Shown piece by piece: positions 46,876-56,104 of a stretch of 64,000 bases of DNA. How positions within the stretch are numbered: the stretch's first letter is position 1; each line of letters opens with the position of its first letter. The notes beneath the pieces are model-generated. The model had not been told where the DNA came from and did no database searches. It saw nothing but the letters and a program-made list of their open reading frames with translations. The stretch lies in the NCBI GenBank assembly GCA_963575745.1, contig CAUYUJ010020169.1, positions 95,139-159,138 on the forward strand, given 5' to 3'. This DNA comes from Prorocentrum cordatum (Eukaryota > Sar > Dinophyceae > Prorocentrales > Prorocentraceae). A program made the translations under genes and the position numbers.

Positions 46876-47936
46876 TGTCGCCGCCGCCTGCACCACCGCC
46901 GCCGCAGCTCACTGCCGACCTCGAGCTGCGGTAGGAGAGGTCTGTCGCGCAATTCGCCGACGGCAGCGAGCTGCGGTAGCCACCGCCACAGCTCGCTGCC
47001 GACCTCGAGCTGCGGTGGGAGAGGTCTGTCGGGCAATTCGCCGACGGCAGCGAGCTGCGGCAGCGGGGGTGGTCCGTCTGCACCACCGCCACCGCAGCTC
47101 ACTGCCGACCTCGAGCTGCGGTAGGAGAGGTCTGTCGGGCAAGTCGCCGAGGGCACCGCAGCTCACTGCCGACCTCGAGCTGCGGTAGGAGAGGTCCGTC
47201 GGGCAATTCGCCGACGGCAGCGAGCTGCGGTAGGGGCCGGCGGCCCCTACTACCGCTGCTCACTGCCGACCTCGAGCTGCGGTAGGATAACTCTGACTGA
47301 GACGCCCCCTGTCGCGCGAGTCGCCGATGATGATGGGGGGTGGGGGGGGGGGGGGAGGAGGGGGTGCGAATGAATGGCGGGCCCGTCGTCGCTCGCGGCC
47401 GACGCGAGCGTCGGCCGCGAGCGACGACGGGCCCGCCATTCATTCGCACCCCCTCCTCCCCCCCCCCCCCACCCCCCATCATCATCGGCGACTCGCGCGA
47501 CAGGGGGCTTCTCAGAGTTCTCCTACCGCAGCTCCAGGTCGGCAGTGAGCAGCGGTAGGGGCCGCCGGCCCCTACCGCAGCTCGCTGCCGTCGGCGACTC
47601 GCGCGACGACAGACCTCTCCTACCGCAGCTCGAGGTCGGCAGTGAGCTGCGGCGGTGCCCTCGGCGACTTGCCCGACAGACCTCTCCTACCGCAGCTCGA
47701 GGTCGGCAGTGAGCTCTGGTAGGGGCCGCGGGCCCCTACCGCAGCTCGCTGCCGTCGGCGAATTGCCCGACAGACCTCTCCTACCGCAGCTCGAGGTCGG
47801 CAGTGAGCTGCGGCAGGGGCCGCCAGCCCCTGCCGCAGCTCGCTGCCGTCGGCGAATTGCCCGACAGACCTCTCCTACCGCAGCTCGAGGTCGGCAGCGA
47901 GCTGCGGTGGCGGTGGCGCAGGCGGCGGAGCCCAAA
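46876..47936. repeat. ~1.06-kb imperfect palindrome built from repeat units
   Basis: Left and right halves are reverse complements around a 4-base centre at 47405-47408. The inner 47300-47404 and 47409-47513 arms are near-perfect and include a G run facing a C run. The outer arms each contain several ~60-bp units (gacctcgagctgcggtagg…cgacggcagcgagctgcgg) separated by short variable spacers. The outermost match is ccgccgcctgc(a/g)ccaccgcc. It looks like a fold-back element or a hairpin-forming inverted duplication. Confidence 0.9.
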
Positions 47937-47974
47937 GGCCTTGACCAATACTCGAAACAGAACCTCTACGCATA

Positions 47975-48130
47975 GTGAGCGCCATCTGTTGCAGTAAAGT
48001 GTCTGGGCGTGTTTGCGAGCATCATCTGTTGCAGTAAAGTGTTCGGGCGTTTTCGAAGCTATAAGGAGGGGGGGGGGAGGAGGGGATAGTGAGGAGGAGG
48101 AGGAGGAGGAAGAGGATGATGAGGAGGAGG
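47975..48130. repeat. 40-bp direct repeat and GGA microsatellite
   Basis: catctgttgcagtaaagtgt starts at 47983 and 48023. A GGA/GAG run follows (48070-48130). 48130-48680 shows no gene; it has a GCCGAAACAGCC motif at 48360 and ATC-type repeats near 48530-48555. Confidence 0.75.
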
Positions 48131-48680
48131 TTGTCACGGCTATCCTGTGTGCTTTAAGTGCCTCTTTCAAATCCAGCGCCGAGTCCAACTCCAATCACGT
48201 CCAAAGCCGCGCGAACATTCCGATTGGAAAAGCACAATACATGGAAGCTCGAGGGCATGAGTGAGCCAAGGCGGGCGGCGGAAGCCATGCATGTTTTTTT
48301 GCAATGCCATCCGTCATGGTGGGATGCGCTGGTGAGGACAGAAGGGGCCTGGGGCTAGCCGAAACAGCCTGCCCGGCGCGCCCGCCGAATCAGCGATGCT
48401 AAAAAACGCGCGCAAATGCTGCCAGAAACCTATGTCAGCTTAGACGGTATTATTCTACAACAAACGCAACGCACGCAGCTACAAAAATGCCATCGTCCCA
48501 AAGCTTGGGTAAACCGATAAACTCACGCATCATCATCATAATCCTCATCATCATTGCGGGGGATGGGGTTCTGAACTTCAAACAGGGACATCTGATTGGG
48601 CCGATGACTACTACGGTAATGGCTGCTCTCAATCATCATGATCGCATGACTCGTCCTCGCAGGTTGACTGCACCTCAGCT

Positions 48681-50780
48681 CTAATCCTCCTGCAAAGGGT
48701 CCCAGAGCTCCTCGTCAGCGCCAGGCAGCCCTTCTGCCGCGGGATCGTCGTCGAACCCATCATCTCCTCCGGCAAAGCCGCCGCTCTGGCAACCACCGCC
48801 ACCGCCGCCGCCGCCCTCCTGCTGGTCACCACCATCGCCGCCGCCGCCCTCCCCCGCGCCGGCGTCGGCCTCCGCTGCCGCGGCGGCGCCGGTGTTGCGG
48901 CGGCTGCGGCGCTTCGGCCCTGGCTGTACCTTCGGCGTCGGCGCCACCTCCTTGCCGACAGCTTTCGCGTACTCCTTGTTGAACAGCTTGGACCCAGGAT
49001 CCGCCATCGCGCTCTTCACGAGCTCCGCCAGGTGGAGGTAGATTTTCTCCATGTGTTCTTTCGTGAAGGCCACCCCGACGTATGCGACCCTCTCCTCGAG
49101 ACAAGCCCACGCGAATTTCGCGTTGAGCGGGGTCATGTCGAGGACGCATTTGACAAAGAACATGTGCAGCAGCTCTTTGTAGAAGAGAAGCGGCATGCCG
49201 TGGTAGGAAATGGGGACAACGGTAGAGTCGGTTTTCCGCTCGGCCTCGCCTTGAATGCCCTCTGTTTTGCCCCCCACCGCAATCAGATTGCGCTTCCCGT
49301 ATATTGCCTTTTTGTCTTTCCACGTCACGTGCCATTCCTTGCTCAACTCTGGGAGCTCGATGCCGTTGATCAGATCCCCCGCGGTGCTGCCCTCGAAGTG
49401 CTTGCGGCGCCGCTCAGGGACCGAAATGCGCGAGTGCGCCAACATGTGCACCCACTCTACCTGCTGCAAGCTCCCCGTGCCTCCGTGAACCCTGTTGCGG
49501 CGCTTCTTGAGGCTCTCCTCCGTGTACGCGAGCTGGATGATCGAAGCTTTGAAGCCGGCCTTCTTCTCAGCGTCGCTGTTGTCGTCATCCTCCTTATCAT
49601 CGTCATCGTCGGGCTCATCGCAGCCGCGCCCCTTGCTCGGCGGTGTATCCTTTTTCGTCTCGATGGTGTTCTCCTTCCACGGCCCGAGCAACTTGGTCGC
49701 GTTGCCCCTCCGCCCGCCGTCCAAAATCACTGCGACCTCCCCATTGCGGAGATGGGCTAGTTGCCCCTGAGGCGCCCTCGCGTTCAGCATCGCCCGCACG
49801 AGGCGGTGGTACGGGCCATCCCTGAGGGGCGCAATGCGCAGCTCAGGCCTGGTGAGCGGCTCGCCGAACTGCTTCACGTCGAAGTGGCACAGCACCAGCC
49901 CCGTGGGGTCACCCTTGATGGTGGCGAGCGCGGAGTCCCGGAGCATGGTCTCCAGCTCGGCCGCCGTTTTCTGGTCGGGCACGATCTGAACGCACGTGCG
50001 AATGAGCTTGTCGATGAATTTGTTCCAACTCGTTTTGTCCATCTCTGGCAGCTTGTCGAAGTTTTTCAACTCCGCGGGCCTGTCGCCCGCCACTGCGGTC
50101 ATCTGCCCCGCAGGGTTGTCAGCCCCGGCAGCTGCAGGGGCGCCCGTGCCACTTCCAGCCGCGGCCGGCGTGTCAGTAGTACCATGCCCCCCATTGTTCT
50201 CCCTCCGCACCATCTCGATGACTTCGTTCACGCGCGTGGAGATCGATTCGTAGGCGAGAAAATCCGCCGCCTCGAGCTTCGACTGGACGGCGTTCCTGTA
50301 GCGAGAGTCGAACTCGGTTGTGTACACCAACTCCTCGATGAGCGTGACAGCCGAAACAGCCGACTGCTTGCCACCAACACTAATCAGAGCCTGCCACGTG
50401 GTATCGACTACCCCCCCTGGGTAGGAACTGACGTACGTCCGCACCGCGTCGAAGGTATTCATCTTCTCTTGCATCAATGTGACGTGTTCGGTTGGGATGC
50501 CAGCGCGCGGAAGCCACTTGAACAAGAGCTCGTTCTTCACGTCGTATTTCATGTTCAAGATTTCAACGTAGCTCTGCCTGTAGTCCCTGAGCTTGCTGAC
50601 ACCGAACTCGCCTAAGTTGATGAAGTCCTGGTGGTTCTGACCCCTCCCCAACGCTGATTCGCGCCGTCCCGCCGACGACGACGACGCGTCGTCGACGGGC
50701 TGGCGCGAGCAGCGATGGGTGTTCAGAACAACCCCCGGGGCGCCATGCGGTAATGATCCGTGAGGCCCATCATCGCCCAA
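48681..50780 (-). CDS. Second frame of a two-frame gene of unknown function
   Basis: An open frame of ~700 codons with no ATG near its beginning; the nominal start is a TTG, and the first ATG is in LNMKYDVKNELL, ~80 codons in. It overlaps the upstream ORF by 58 bases in the -1 register, so it is probably expressed by frameshifting or is the same gene with an indel. Content: a helical N-terminal part (INLGEFGVSKLRDYRQSYVE), an Ala/Gly linker, a middle domain (LATIKGDPTGLVLCHFDVKQFGEP), an Asp-rich acidic stretch (DEPDDDDDKEDDD), a domain with TYNGMPLLFYKELLHM-like hydrophobic sequence (SYHGMPLLFYKELLHMFF), and a Gly/Asp-rich tail. No known family recognised. Confidence 0.6.
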   Translation of the reverse strand: MGDDGPHGSLPHGAPGVVLNTHRCSRQPVDDASSSSAGRRESALGRGQNHQDFINLGEFGVSKLRDYRQSYVEILNMKYDVKNELLFKWLPRAGIPTEHVTLMQEKMNTFDAVRTYVSSYPGGVVDTTWQALISVGGKQSAVSAVTLIEELVYTTEFDSRYRNAVQSKLEAADFLAYESISTRVNEVIEMVRRENNGGHGTTDTPAAAGSGTGAPAAAGADNPAGQMTAVAGDRPAELKNFDKLPEMDKTSWNKFIDKLIRTCVQIVPDQKTAAELETMLRDSALATIKGDPTGLVLCHFDVKQFGEPLTRPELRIAPLRDGPYHRLVRAMLNARAPQGQLAHLRNGEVAVILDGGRRGNATKLLGPWKENTIETKKDTPPSKGRGCDEPDDDDDKEDDDNSDAEKKAGFKASIIQLAYTEESLKKRRNRVHGGTGSLQQVEWVHMLAHSRISVPERRRKHFEGSTAGDLINGIELPELSKEWHVTWKDKKAIYGKRNLIAVGGKTEGIQGEAERKTDSTVVPISYHGMPLLFYKELLHMFFVKCVLDMTPLNAKFAWACLEERVAYVGVAFTKEHMEKIYLHLAELVKSAMADPGSKLFNKEYAKAVGKEVAPTPKVQPGPKRRSRRNTGAAAAAEADAGAGEGGGGDGGDQQEGGGGGGGGCQSGGFAGGDDGFDDDPAAEGLPGADEELWDPLQED

Positions 50781-51820
50781 TCGATCTTGTTGGGGGTCGA
50801 CGCGCGCTCGAGCACAGCGTGCATCGCGTAGAGGCTATTCCACGGGGACTTGTTCATCAGGTTCTCGTCCGCCCAGACAAGGCACCGATTGGACGCCTCC
50901 AGGGACAGCAACCGCTTGTGGACTGTGATTGCGTTATCCACGAAGGTTTGTTTCACTTTTTCAGTAGACCGCGCATACTTCATCTTCTTCTCGTAGAGCT
51001 CGCTGACGTCCTTGGCGCCCAACGTTTTCTCCAGCTCTTTTTCCTTCGCCGCCTTGAACCCGACGATGTCGTACACCCATTGCCTCACGGTGAGTTGGGC
51101 TGTCTCCCCATGCTCGATCCACTCCTGCCGAATGTTCTGGGCGCGCCAATACCGCAGGTCACCTGGCAACACCACCTCGAACGTCACTGGCGCCGAAAGC
51201 ACGACCTGCATCCACTTTGACAGGATGGAGTCCTCCGCCTGCTGCTTTACCGCGTCAGCGATGGCCATGAGCAAGGCCAGCTGCGGCTCGATTGGTGAGA
51301 GGCGCCGCAAACTGCCCAGGTGCTTAGTGACGTCCATGTCCGAGCTGTCCACCGCGAAGACGGTGTTCATGGGGAAGACATTTGGCGGGCTCTTAAGGTG
51401 GTAGTTCACGATCTCCCTGACCTGCCCCATGTTCACAGGGGTGCGGTAGCTGGAGCTCCAGAAGAAGTTCTGCCAGAAGAGGTTGCACCCACATGAGTAG
51501 GGGGATCCGCGGCTGAGGGCATCAGCACAATCCTCCTTCACGAACGGCGCCTGGCGACCGCCCTGGGCGATGGTCAGCGGCATTTTCTTCTCGAGGTCGG
51601 CGAAGAATGGCGACCCCTTGATGGCGTTCAAAGCATCGGTGATGATGTCCAGCGTCGGGCCCACGACTTGGTTGGTCTCCGGCGGCGCCTCCGGCTGCGC
51701 ACCTCCTGCCGAACCAGCAGGGTCAGACTCCGGCTGCTTAGCCTTCGCCTTTGCCCTTTTCATGGGCGGGGGGGCCGAGGCAGCCCCCTTCTGCTCACGC
51801 TTGACCGCCTTAGCGGGCAT
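50723..51820 (-). CDS. First frame of a two-frame gene of unknown function
   Basis: 365 aa from MPAKAVKREQKG, the first ATG after an SL-like remnant. A basic, proline-rich N-terminus (KRAKAKAKQPESD) looks like a nuclear signal. The rest is protein-like: IITDALNAIKGSPFFADLEKK, a Cys pair in SPYSCGCNLFWQNFFW, ILSKWMQVVLSAPVTFEVVLPG and AKEKELEKTLGAKDVSELYEKK. It stops at TGA 50723 while the next frame continues in the -1 register; the junction is a CCCCGGGGG run. No family recognised. Confidence 0.6.
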   Translation of the reverse strand: MPAKAVKREQKGAASAPPPMKRAKAKAKQPESDPAGSAGGAQPEAPPETNQVVGPTLDIITDALNAIKGSPFFADLEKKMPLTIAQGGRQAPFVKEDCADALSRGSPYSCGCNLFWQNFFWSSSYRTPVNMGQVREIVNYHLKSPPNVFPMNTVFAVDSSDMDVTKHLGSLRRLSPIEPQLALLMAIADAVKQQAEDSILSKWMQVVLSAPVTFEVVLPGDLRYWRAQNIRQEWIEHGETAQLTVRQWVYDIVGFKAAKEKELEKTLGAKDVSELYEKKMKYARSTEKVKQTFVDNAITVHKRLLSLEASNRCLVWADENLMNKSPWNSLYAMHAVLERASTPNKIDWAMMGLTDHYRMAPRGLF

Positions 51821-51903
51821 GACTGGCGTAACTCCCACTGCCAGTCGACGAGTCCACACGTTATGTTCGTTCTGAAGGGCCGCAACAGCCCGCGTCGGTA
51901 CAC

Positions 51904-51924
51904 ACTGAACCAAAACGGTTGCGG
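51904..51924 (-). other. Degenerate spliced-leader remnant
   Basis: The minus strand reads CCGCAACCGTTTTGGTTCA, matching the SL at 15 of 19 positions, all four differences being transitions. Two of them (T to C, A to G) are the same as in the remnant at 38924. Confidence 0.5.
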
Positions 51925-52139
51925 AGATGGAAATGGAATTGGAGGAAGCGGAGGAGGAGGAGGAGGAGGCGAGCCGCAGGCGGGAGGGTAGCGGGGGGTC
52001 GACGATCGATCGACGGGCAGATCAGCAGCAGCGCTGACGACGACGACGACGAAAGAAGAAGGCGCAGGGCGGCGGCGAGCGAGGGTCGACGGCGGCGGCG
52101 ACAGACGACGACGAACGCGACGACGGCAAGAAAGAGAGA

Positions 52140-52210
52140 GTTGGCCGAAACGGCCGTCAGGATCCGGCCGACGCAGCCGGCCTGGCCTTCGGCCGAAACA
52201 GCCAAAGTGG
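52140..52210 (-). repeat. Three closely spaced GGCTGTTTCGGCC-like motifs
   Basis: The minus strand has GGCTGTTTCGGCC, GGCTGCGTCGGCC and GGCCGTTTCGGCC at 23-25-base spacing, upstream of the two-frame gene and its SL remnant. The motif resembles the SL core AGCCATTTTGGCT through transitions only. Other copies lie at 45040, 46272, 48360, 55115 and 55858. Confidence 0.45.
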
Positions 52211-52389
52211 TAGAAATTGAGACGGGGCAGGGTTCCAAGTTCCAGAGCAGACCGACCATGGAAGGAGTGCGCGGACCAATCGACATGCCCAACCCACATG
52301 GGCCACTTGTTGTCCCGAAAGCGTTCCAGAGGCAGAATCTGACGTGGCCCAGATGTTCAGGCCCATCCCGAAGTAACTAAGAACTCAGA

Positions 52390-53023
52390 AAGCTCTCTTG
52401 GAGGCGCAGCTGACGCAAATCACATGCAGACAAAGAAGATGGGCGTGGCCAATAACCCATGGAGCTCTCGTGGAGGCGCAGCTGACGTAGTTGAACGGAT
52501 GGGTGGGGGCATATGTCCCCGCCGCTGCAGGGGGCGCTGCTGGCTAGGAGGCCGCTGTTGCTGGCGGGTGGCCCCCCCTTCTCCTCTCCCCCCACTTCTC
52601 CACCCTCCAACCCTTCTCTCCTCCCCCTTCTCCACCCTCCAACCCTTCTCTCCTCGCTATCCCTCCTCGTCACGGCCCCCCCTCCTCCTGCTGCTGTTGC
52701 CTCTCCCTCCTCCTCCTCCTCCTCCTCCTCCTCTCCTCCTCCTCCTCCTCCTCCGCCTCCTCCTCCTCCTCCTCCTCCTCATTCGCCATCCTCATTCATT
52801 CATCGCCCTCTGATGTCTGATGATGGCGATGATGATTTTTCCACGGACGGGTCGAGCGCCGATCTCAGCATTCGTCTCGTAACTTGCGCACTTATAGCGA
52901 AGAGTAGCGTGCAACCCCCTGACTATACGGCGACCGCGCAGTCGTCACGTTGTTGACGCGCGTCCAGGTCGCAAAATTACAGGGGCGCTCGCTGGTCGAG
53001 CACACGACGCGGCAGTGCTTGTT
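52390..53023. other. Intergenic region with (TCC)n microsatellite
   Basis: CTC/TCC-rich DNA (about 52610-52780) and a small duplicated phrase (gagctct(c/t)(g/t)ggaggcgcagctgacg). No gene seen. Confidence 0.5.
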
Positions 53024-54007
53024 TCAAGCACGGTGCTGCTCGCAAATAGTGTCTGGGTTCGACTCCTGCAACCTCTGGCAGCACACCCTGCACGCAAACC
53101 TAACGCAGTATGCGCCAGGCTGATTGCTGTTGCAATGGGCGCACATGGTCATCGCAGGCGCCGCGCGGACTCCTGCAGGCCTCGCGCCAGCTCCGAAGGC
53201 CCGTGCTCGAGCTAACTTCTTCAGATTCCAGGCCCTCGAATGCTGCGTGGCCGATTGCCAGCCCTGCCACTCCTCCCCCCCGGCCGATGCAGCCCCAGGC
53301 TCAGGAGGAGGAGGAGACGCGGCTGCCGCTGCAGCAGCTCCTGACGACGACGCCGAAGAAGCAGCCCCGGGCGACATCTGCAAGGCGATCAGGGTGTTCA
53401 TTTGCGCCTGCAGCATCTCGACCTGATGCTGGAGCTCCTGCTGCGTCATCGTCGCTGCCGGCGCTGCTGCGCCCGCAGCCGACGACGACGGGCGCCCTGG
53501 CGTCGGCGGCGTCGTCGCCACGGCGTAGCGCCCAGGACGAGGAGGCACCTTCGGCTGCTGAGGCTGCAGCGGGATCGCCGTCGCCGCCGCCGCCTTCGCA
53601 GTCTGGGCCGATGCAGCCGAGGCGGCGGCCACCGACCCCCTGGCGGGCGGCGCGGCGGCGAGGTGGGTCGGCGGCGGCGCCAACGGCGGCGACGCCGCCT
53701 TCTTGGCCACCAGCAGCTTCGGCGCTGCCTTCCTCGGCGGTGGAGTGGGCGCCGCCGACCTCGGCGGCGTCACGGGCCGCCCGCCTCCTCCGCCTCCTCG
53801 GGGGCGACGACCGCCAGCGCCATCTGGGCGATTGTCGTCGTCGCCGTCGATGATGTCGCCGTCGTCGTCGAGCTCCTCCGTCGGCGGGCGACGGCGCACC
53901 CTGCTGGAGCGGCGCCGGCACTGCTCGATCAACTGCTCTGGCGTCTTGTCGGTCGGCGCGGGGCGATGAGGCGGCCCGAGCTGCGCCAGCTGGTCCCAGA
54001 TGTCCAT
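53024..54007 (-). CDS. Unrecognised Ala/Pro-rich protein with C-terminal Cys cluster
   Basis: 327 aa from MDIWDQLAQLGPPH; the frame extends ~15 codons upstream to a TAA without another ATG. A folded start and an acidic patch (ELDDDGDIIDGDDDN) lead into a long Ala/Pro/Gly low-complexity middle, a short helical piece with heptads (TMTQQELQHQVEMLQAQMNTL) and a C-terminal metal-binding-like cluster: CAHCNSNQPGAYC, then CRVCCQ and ICEQHRA. The layout (linker, coiled coil, zinc motif) would fit a nucleic-acid-binding or Gag-like protein, but there is no direct evidence. Confidence 0.55.
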   Translation of the reverse strand: MDIWDQLAQLGPPHRPAPTDKTPEQLIEQCRRRSSRVRRRPPTEELDDDGDIIDGDDDNRPDGAGGRRPRGGGGGGRPVTPPRSAAPTPPPRKAAPKLLVAKKAASPPLAPPPTHLAAAPPARGSVAAASAASAQTAKAAAATAIPLQPQQPKVPPRPGRYAVATTPPTPGRPSSSAAGAAAPAATMTQQELQHQVEMLQAQMNTLIALQMSPGAASSASSSGAAAAAAASPPPPEPGAASAGGEEWQGWQSATQHSRAWNLKKLARARAFGAGARPAGVRAAPAMTMCAHCNSNQPGAYCVRFACRVCCQRLQESNPDTICEQHRA

Positions 54008-54198
54008 GTTCGGCAGGCCGAAGTAGTCCGCGACCTTCCATGGGCTAGCGGATTGTTATTATTATTAGTTGCGAGCCTCAGTGGGGAGGGGGCCCCAAAA
54101 AAGAAGAGGGGAATCCCCGACAACGACGAAGAACGACAAACGAACGACAACGACAGACGACGACGACGACGACGACGACGACGATGAAGATCACCGAG

Positions 54199-54735
54199 CT
54201 ACAAAACACATACCCACCCTGACGCCCCCTCCAATAACAATAATGCGCCAGCCACCTCCCAGAACGTGCTCATCGTGAGCAGCAAGTCGTCGTCGTCGGG
54301 GTCCCACTTAGACCCAGCGGCCCTGACGCCCGTGTACTGGATGACGGCGTTGATGGTGTTGGCCTGCTGCTGGCCAGCCTCGTGGATGACGCTCCACAGG
54401 CACTCGAGGTCGTTGTCGATCATGTGCGTCAAGACCACGCGGTCGTCAGCGCACTTAGCGCCTTTCCCATCAGGCCCGCTCTTCTGCTTGGTCAGGTGGA
54501 CGTTCATCTGCCTTAGCCCCATCTCGAACAGACCTGTGCTCCTGATCAGCCGCACGACCCAAGCCTCCACCTGGCCCAACCTATGATGGCGAGAATGCCA
54601 CGTGCCACGGTTAGTGCGACTGATGAAGTGGAAGTCGCGCAGGCCGAACTCAGCCGCATAGAGAACCGCAAAAGGCCAGAACCCGTGCTCCACAGCCATA
54701 TAGATGTCATCGCCTTTGGGGGCGCGCAGGCTCAT
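54199..54735 (-). CDS. Unrecognised ~178-aa protein
   Basis: From the first in-frame ATG (MSLRAPKGDDIYMAVEHG). The body is protein-like: FWPFAVLYAAEFGLRDFHF, QVEAWVVRLIRSTGLFEM, DDRVVLTHMIDNDLECLW, GQQQANTINAVIQYTGV, ending in a hydrophobic tail (FWEVAGALLLLEGASGW). The frame stays open to 55011, but residues before 54735 are Arg/Ala/Pro-rich and doubtful, so the true start is uncertain. A 13-base SL-core match lies at 55006-55018. No family recognised. Confidence 0.5.
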   Translation of the reverse strand: MSLRAPKGDDIYMAVEHGFWPFAVLYAAEFGLRDFHFISRTNRGTWHSRHHRLGQVEAWVVRLIRSTGLFEMGLRQMNVHLTKQKSGPDGKGAKCADDRVVLTHMIDNDLECLWSVIHEAGQQQANTINAVIQYTGVRAAGSKWDPDDDDLLLTMSTFWEVAGALLLLEGASGWVCVL

Positions 54736-55001
54736 GGCGCGCCCCGCGGAGGCGCCGCGGCGAATCTGGCGGCGGGCTGGGCGCCACCGCCAGGCCGCCG
54801 CGGCGCCGCCTCCGAGTGCGCCATGCGCTTGCACACCTGGCAGAACCTTCCAGACGACCACCCTGGCCGTCGTCGCCCTCCCCAGACGCGACGCCCCCCA
54901 CGTCGACGCCCAGCACGGGCATGGCAGCGGCGGCGGCGGTCGGCGGCCGATGCGGGCCGCTGCTGTGTGGGGAGAGGACAGGAGCGGAGCCCGCTCCCAG
55001 C

Positions 55002-55022
55002 ACTCAGCCAAAATGGCTGTTT
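55002..55022 (-). other. Spliced-leader-like core
   Basis: The minus strand carries AGCCATTTTGGCT, the central 13 bases of the SL, exactly at the beginning of an open frame. Flanking SL bases are mostly not conserved, and the core is a near-palindrome, so chance is possible. Confidence 0.45.
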
Positions 55023-55272
55023 GTTACGGTGCAACGTGCTGCCCGCCCTCTTTCCCCCTTTTCTTCTTCCCCCTGGGGGGTTGCTGGCTCTCCCCCGCCG
55101 TTCGTGAGCTTAAAAGCTGTTTCGGCCGTGCCCCCCCATGACCGTCGTTTCGGGCTGCGTCCAGCTGGGGCGACGACGAGGAGGCCCCCCTCCGAAAGCC
55201 AGAACTCCCAAAATCTCGATCCGCCAGGGCCGAGGCTCGAGCGCCGCCGCGCTGGCTGAAGAAGGGCGCTGT

Positions 55273-55510
55273 TGATATATATATATATATATATATATAT
55301 ATTCCCCGCGCAGCTGGAGGTCCCTGGAGGTCCCTGGAGGTCGCCGGATGTCCCTGGATGTCCCTGGAGGCCCCCGGCAGCAAAGGCCTCTGGAGGCCTG
55401 GAAACGTCAGAGAAATGTAGGAAGGCATCCTCGGACGTCAGAGCGGGGGAGGCGCAGAAGAAGCGGGCATCCTCGGACGTCAGAGCGGGCATCTTCGGAC
55501 GACGGCGAGG
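55273..55510. repeat. (TA)n plus two short tandem arrays
   Basis: TA repeats (55275-55301), a ggaggtccct 10-11-bp array (55315-55372), then copies of catcctcggacgtcagagcggg (55427-55500). Beyond this, 55510-56100 is GGA/GCC/GAT microsatellite-rich with no gene seen; it includes two GGCCGAAAC motifs. Confidence 0.85.
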
Positions 55511-56104
55511 AGAAAGCGGAGGAGGCGCAGACGGAAGTGGCGGAGGCACGAATGCCGATGAATGGAATCAGGACGATGGCGGAGGGAGGAAGGAGACATC
55601 ATGGTGAAGTTGTTCGGGAGGGGGGAGGAGGAAGAAGAGGAGGGGGATGATGAGGACGACGACGACGGGGAGGAGGGGGCCAGGAGAAACAAAAAAAAAA
55701 AAAAAAAGGAATGGGCGGAGGACAAGGACAGGAGGAGCGCCCTCCCTTCCCGCGCGCGCCGCCCAAGTGCACCGCCGTCGCCGTTGCCGTCGACGTCTCG
55801 CCGCCGCCACCGCCGCCGCCGCCGCCGCCGGCCGAAACGACCAGCAGGGGAGCGCGGCCGAAACAGCCGCCGCCGCCGCCGTCGCCGCTCCATCGTCGTC
55901 GCGTCGTGTTCTTTCTCTCTGTCCCTGCCCCCCCCGAGGACGAGCACATACTGTCGAATTCTTGACGCTTCTGTTTGATCATCTAATAGCCTTCGGCCCA
56001 CCTGAATGATGATGAATACTGACCCTGATGATGATGGCGATGATGATGATGATGCTGATGATGATGATGATGATGTGTGCCCTCGCGGGCGCGAACGATT
56101 CCCC

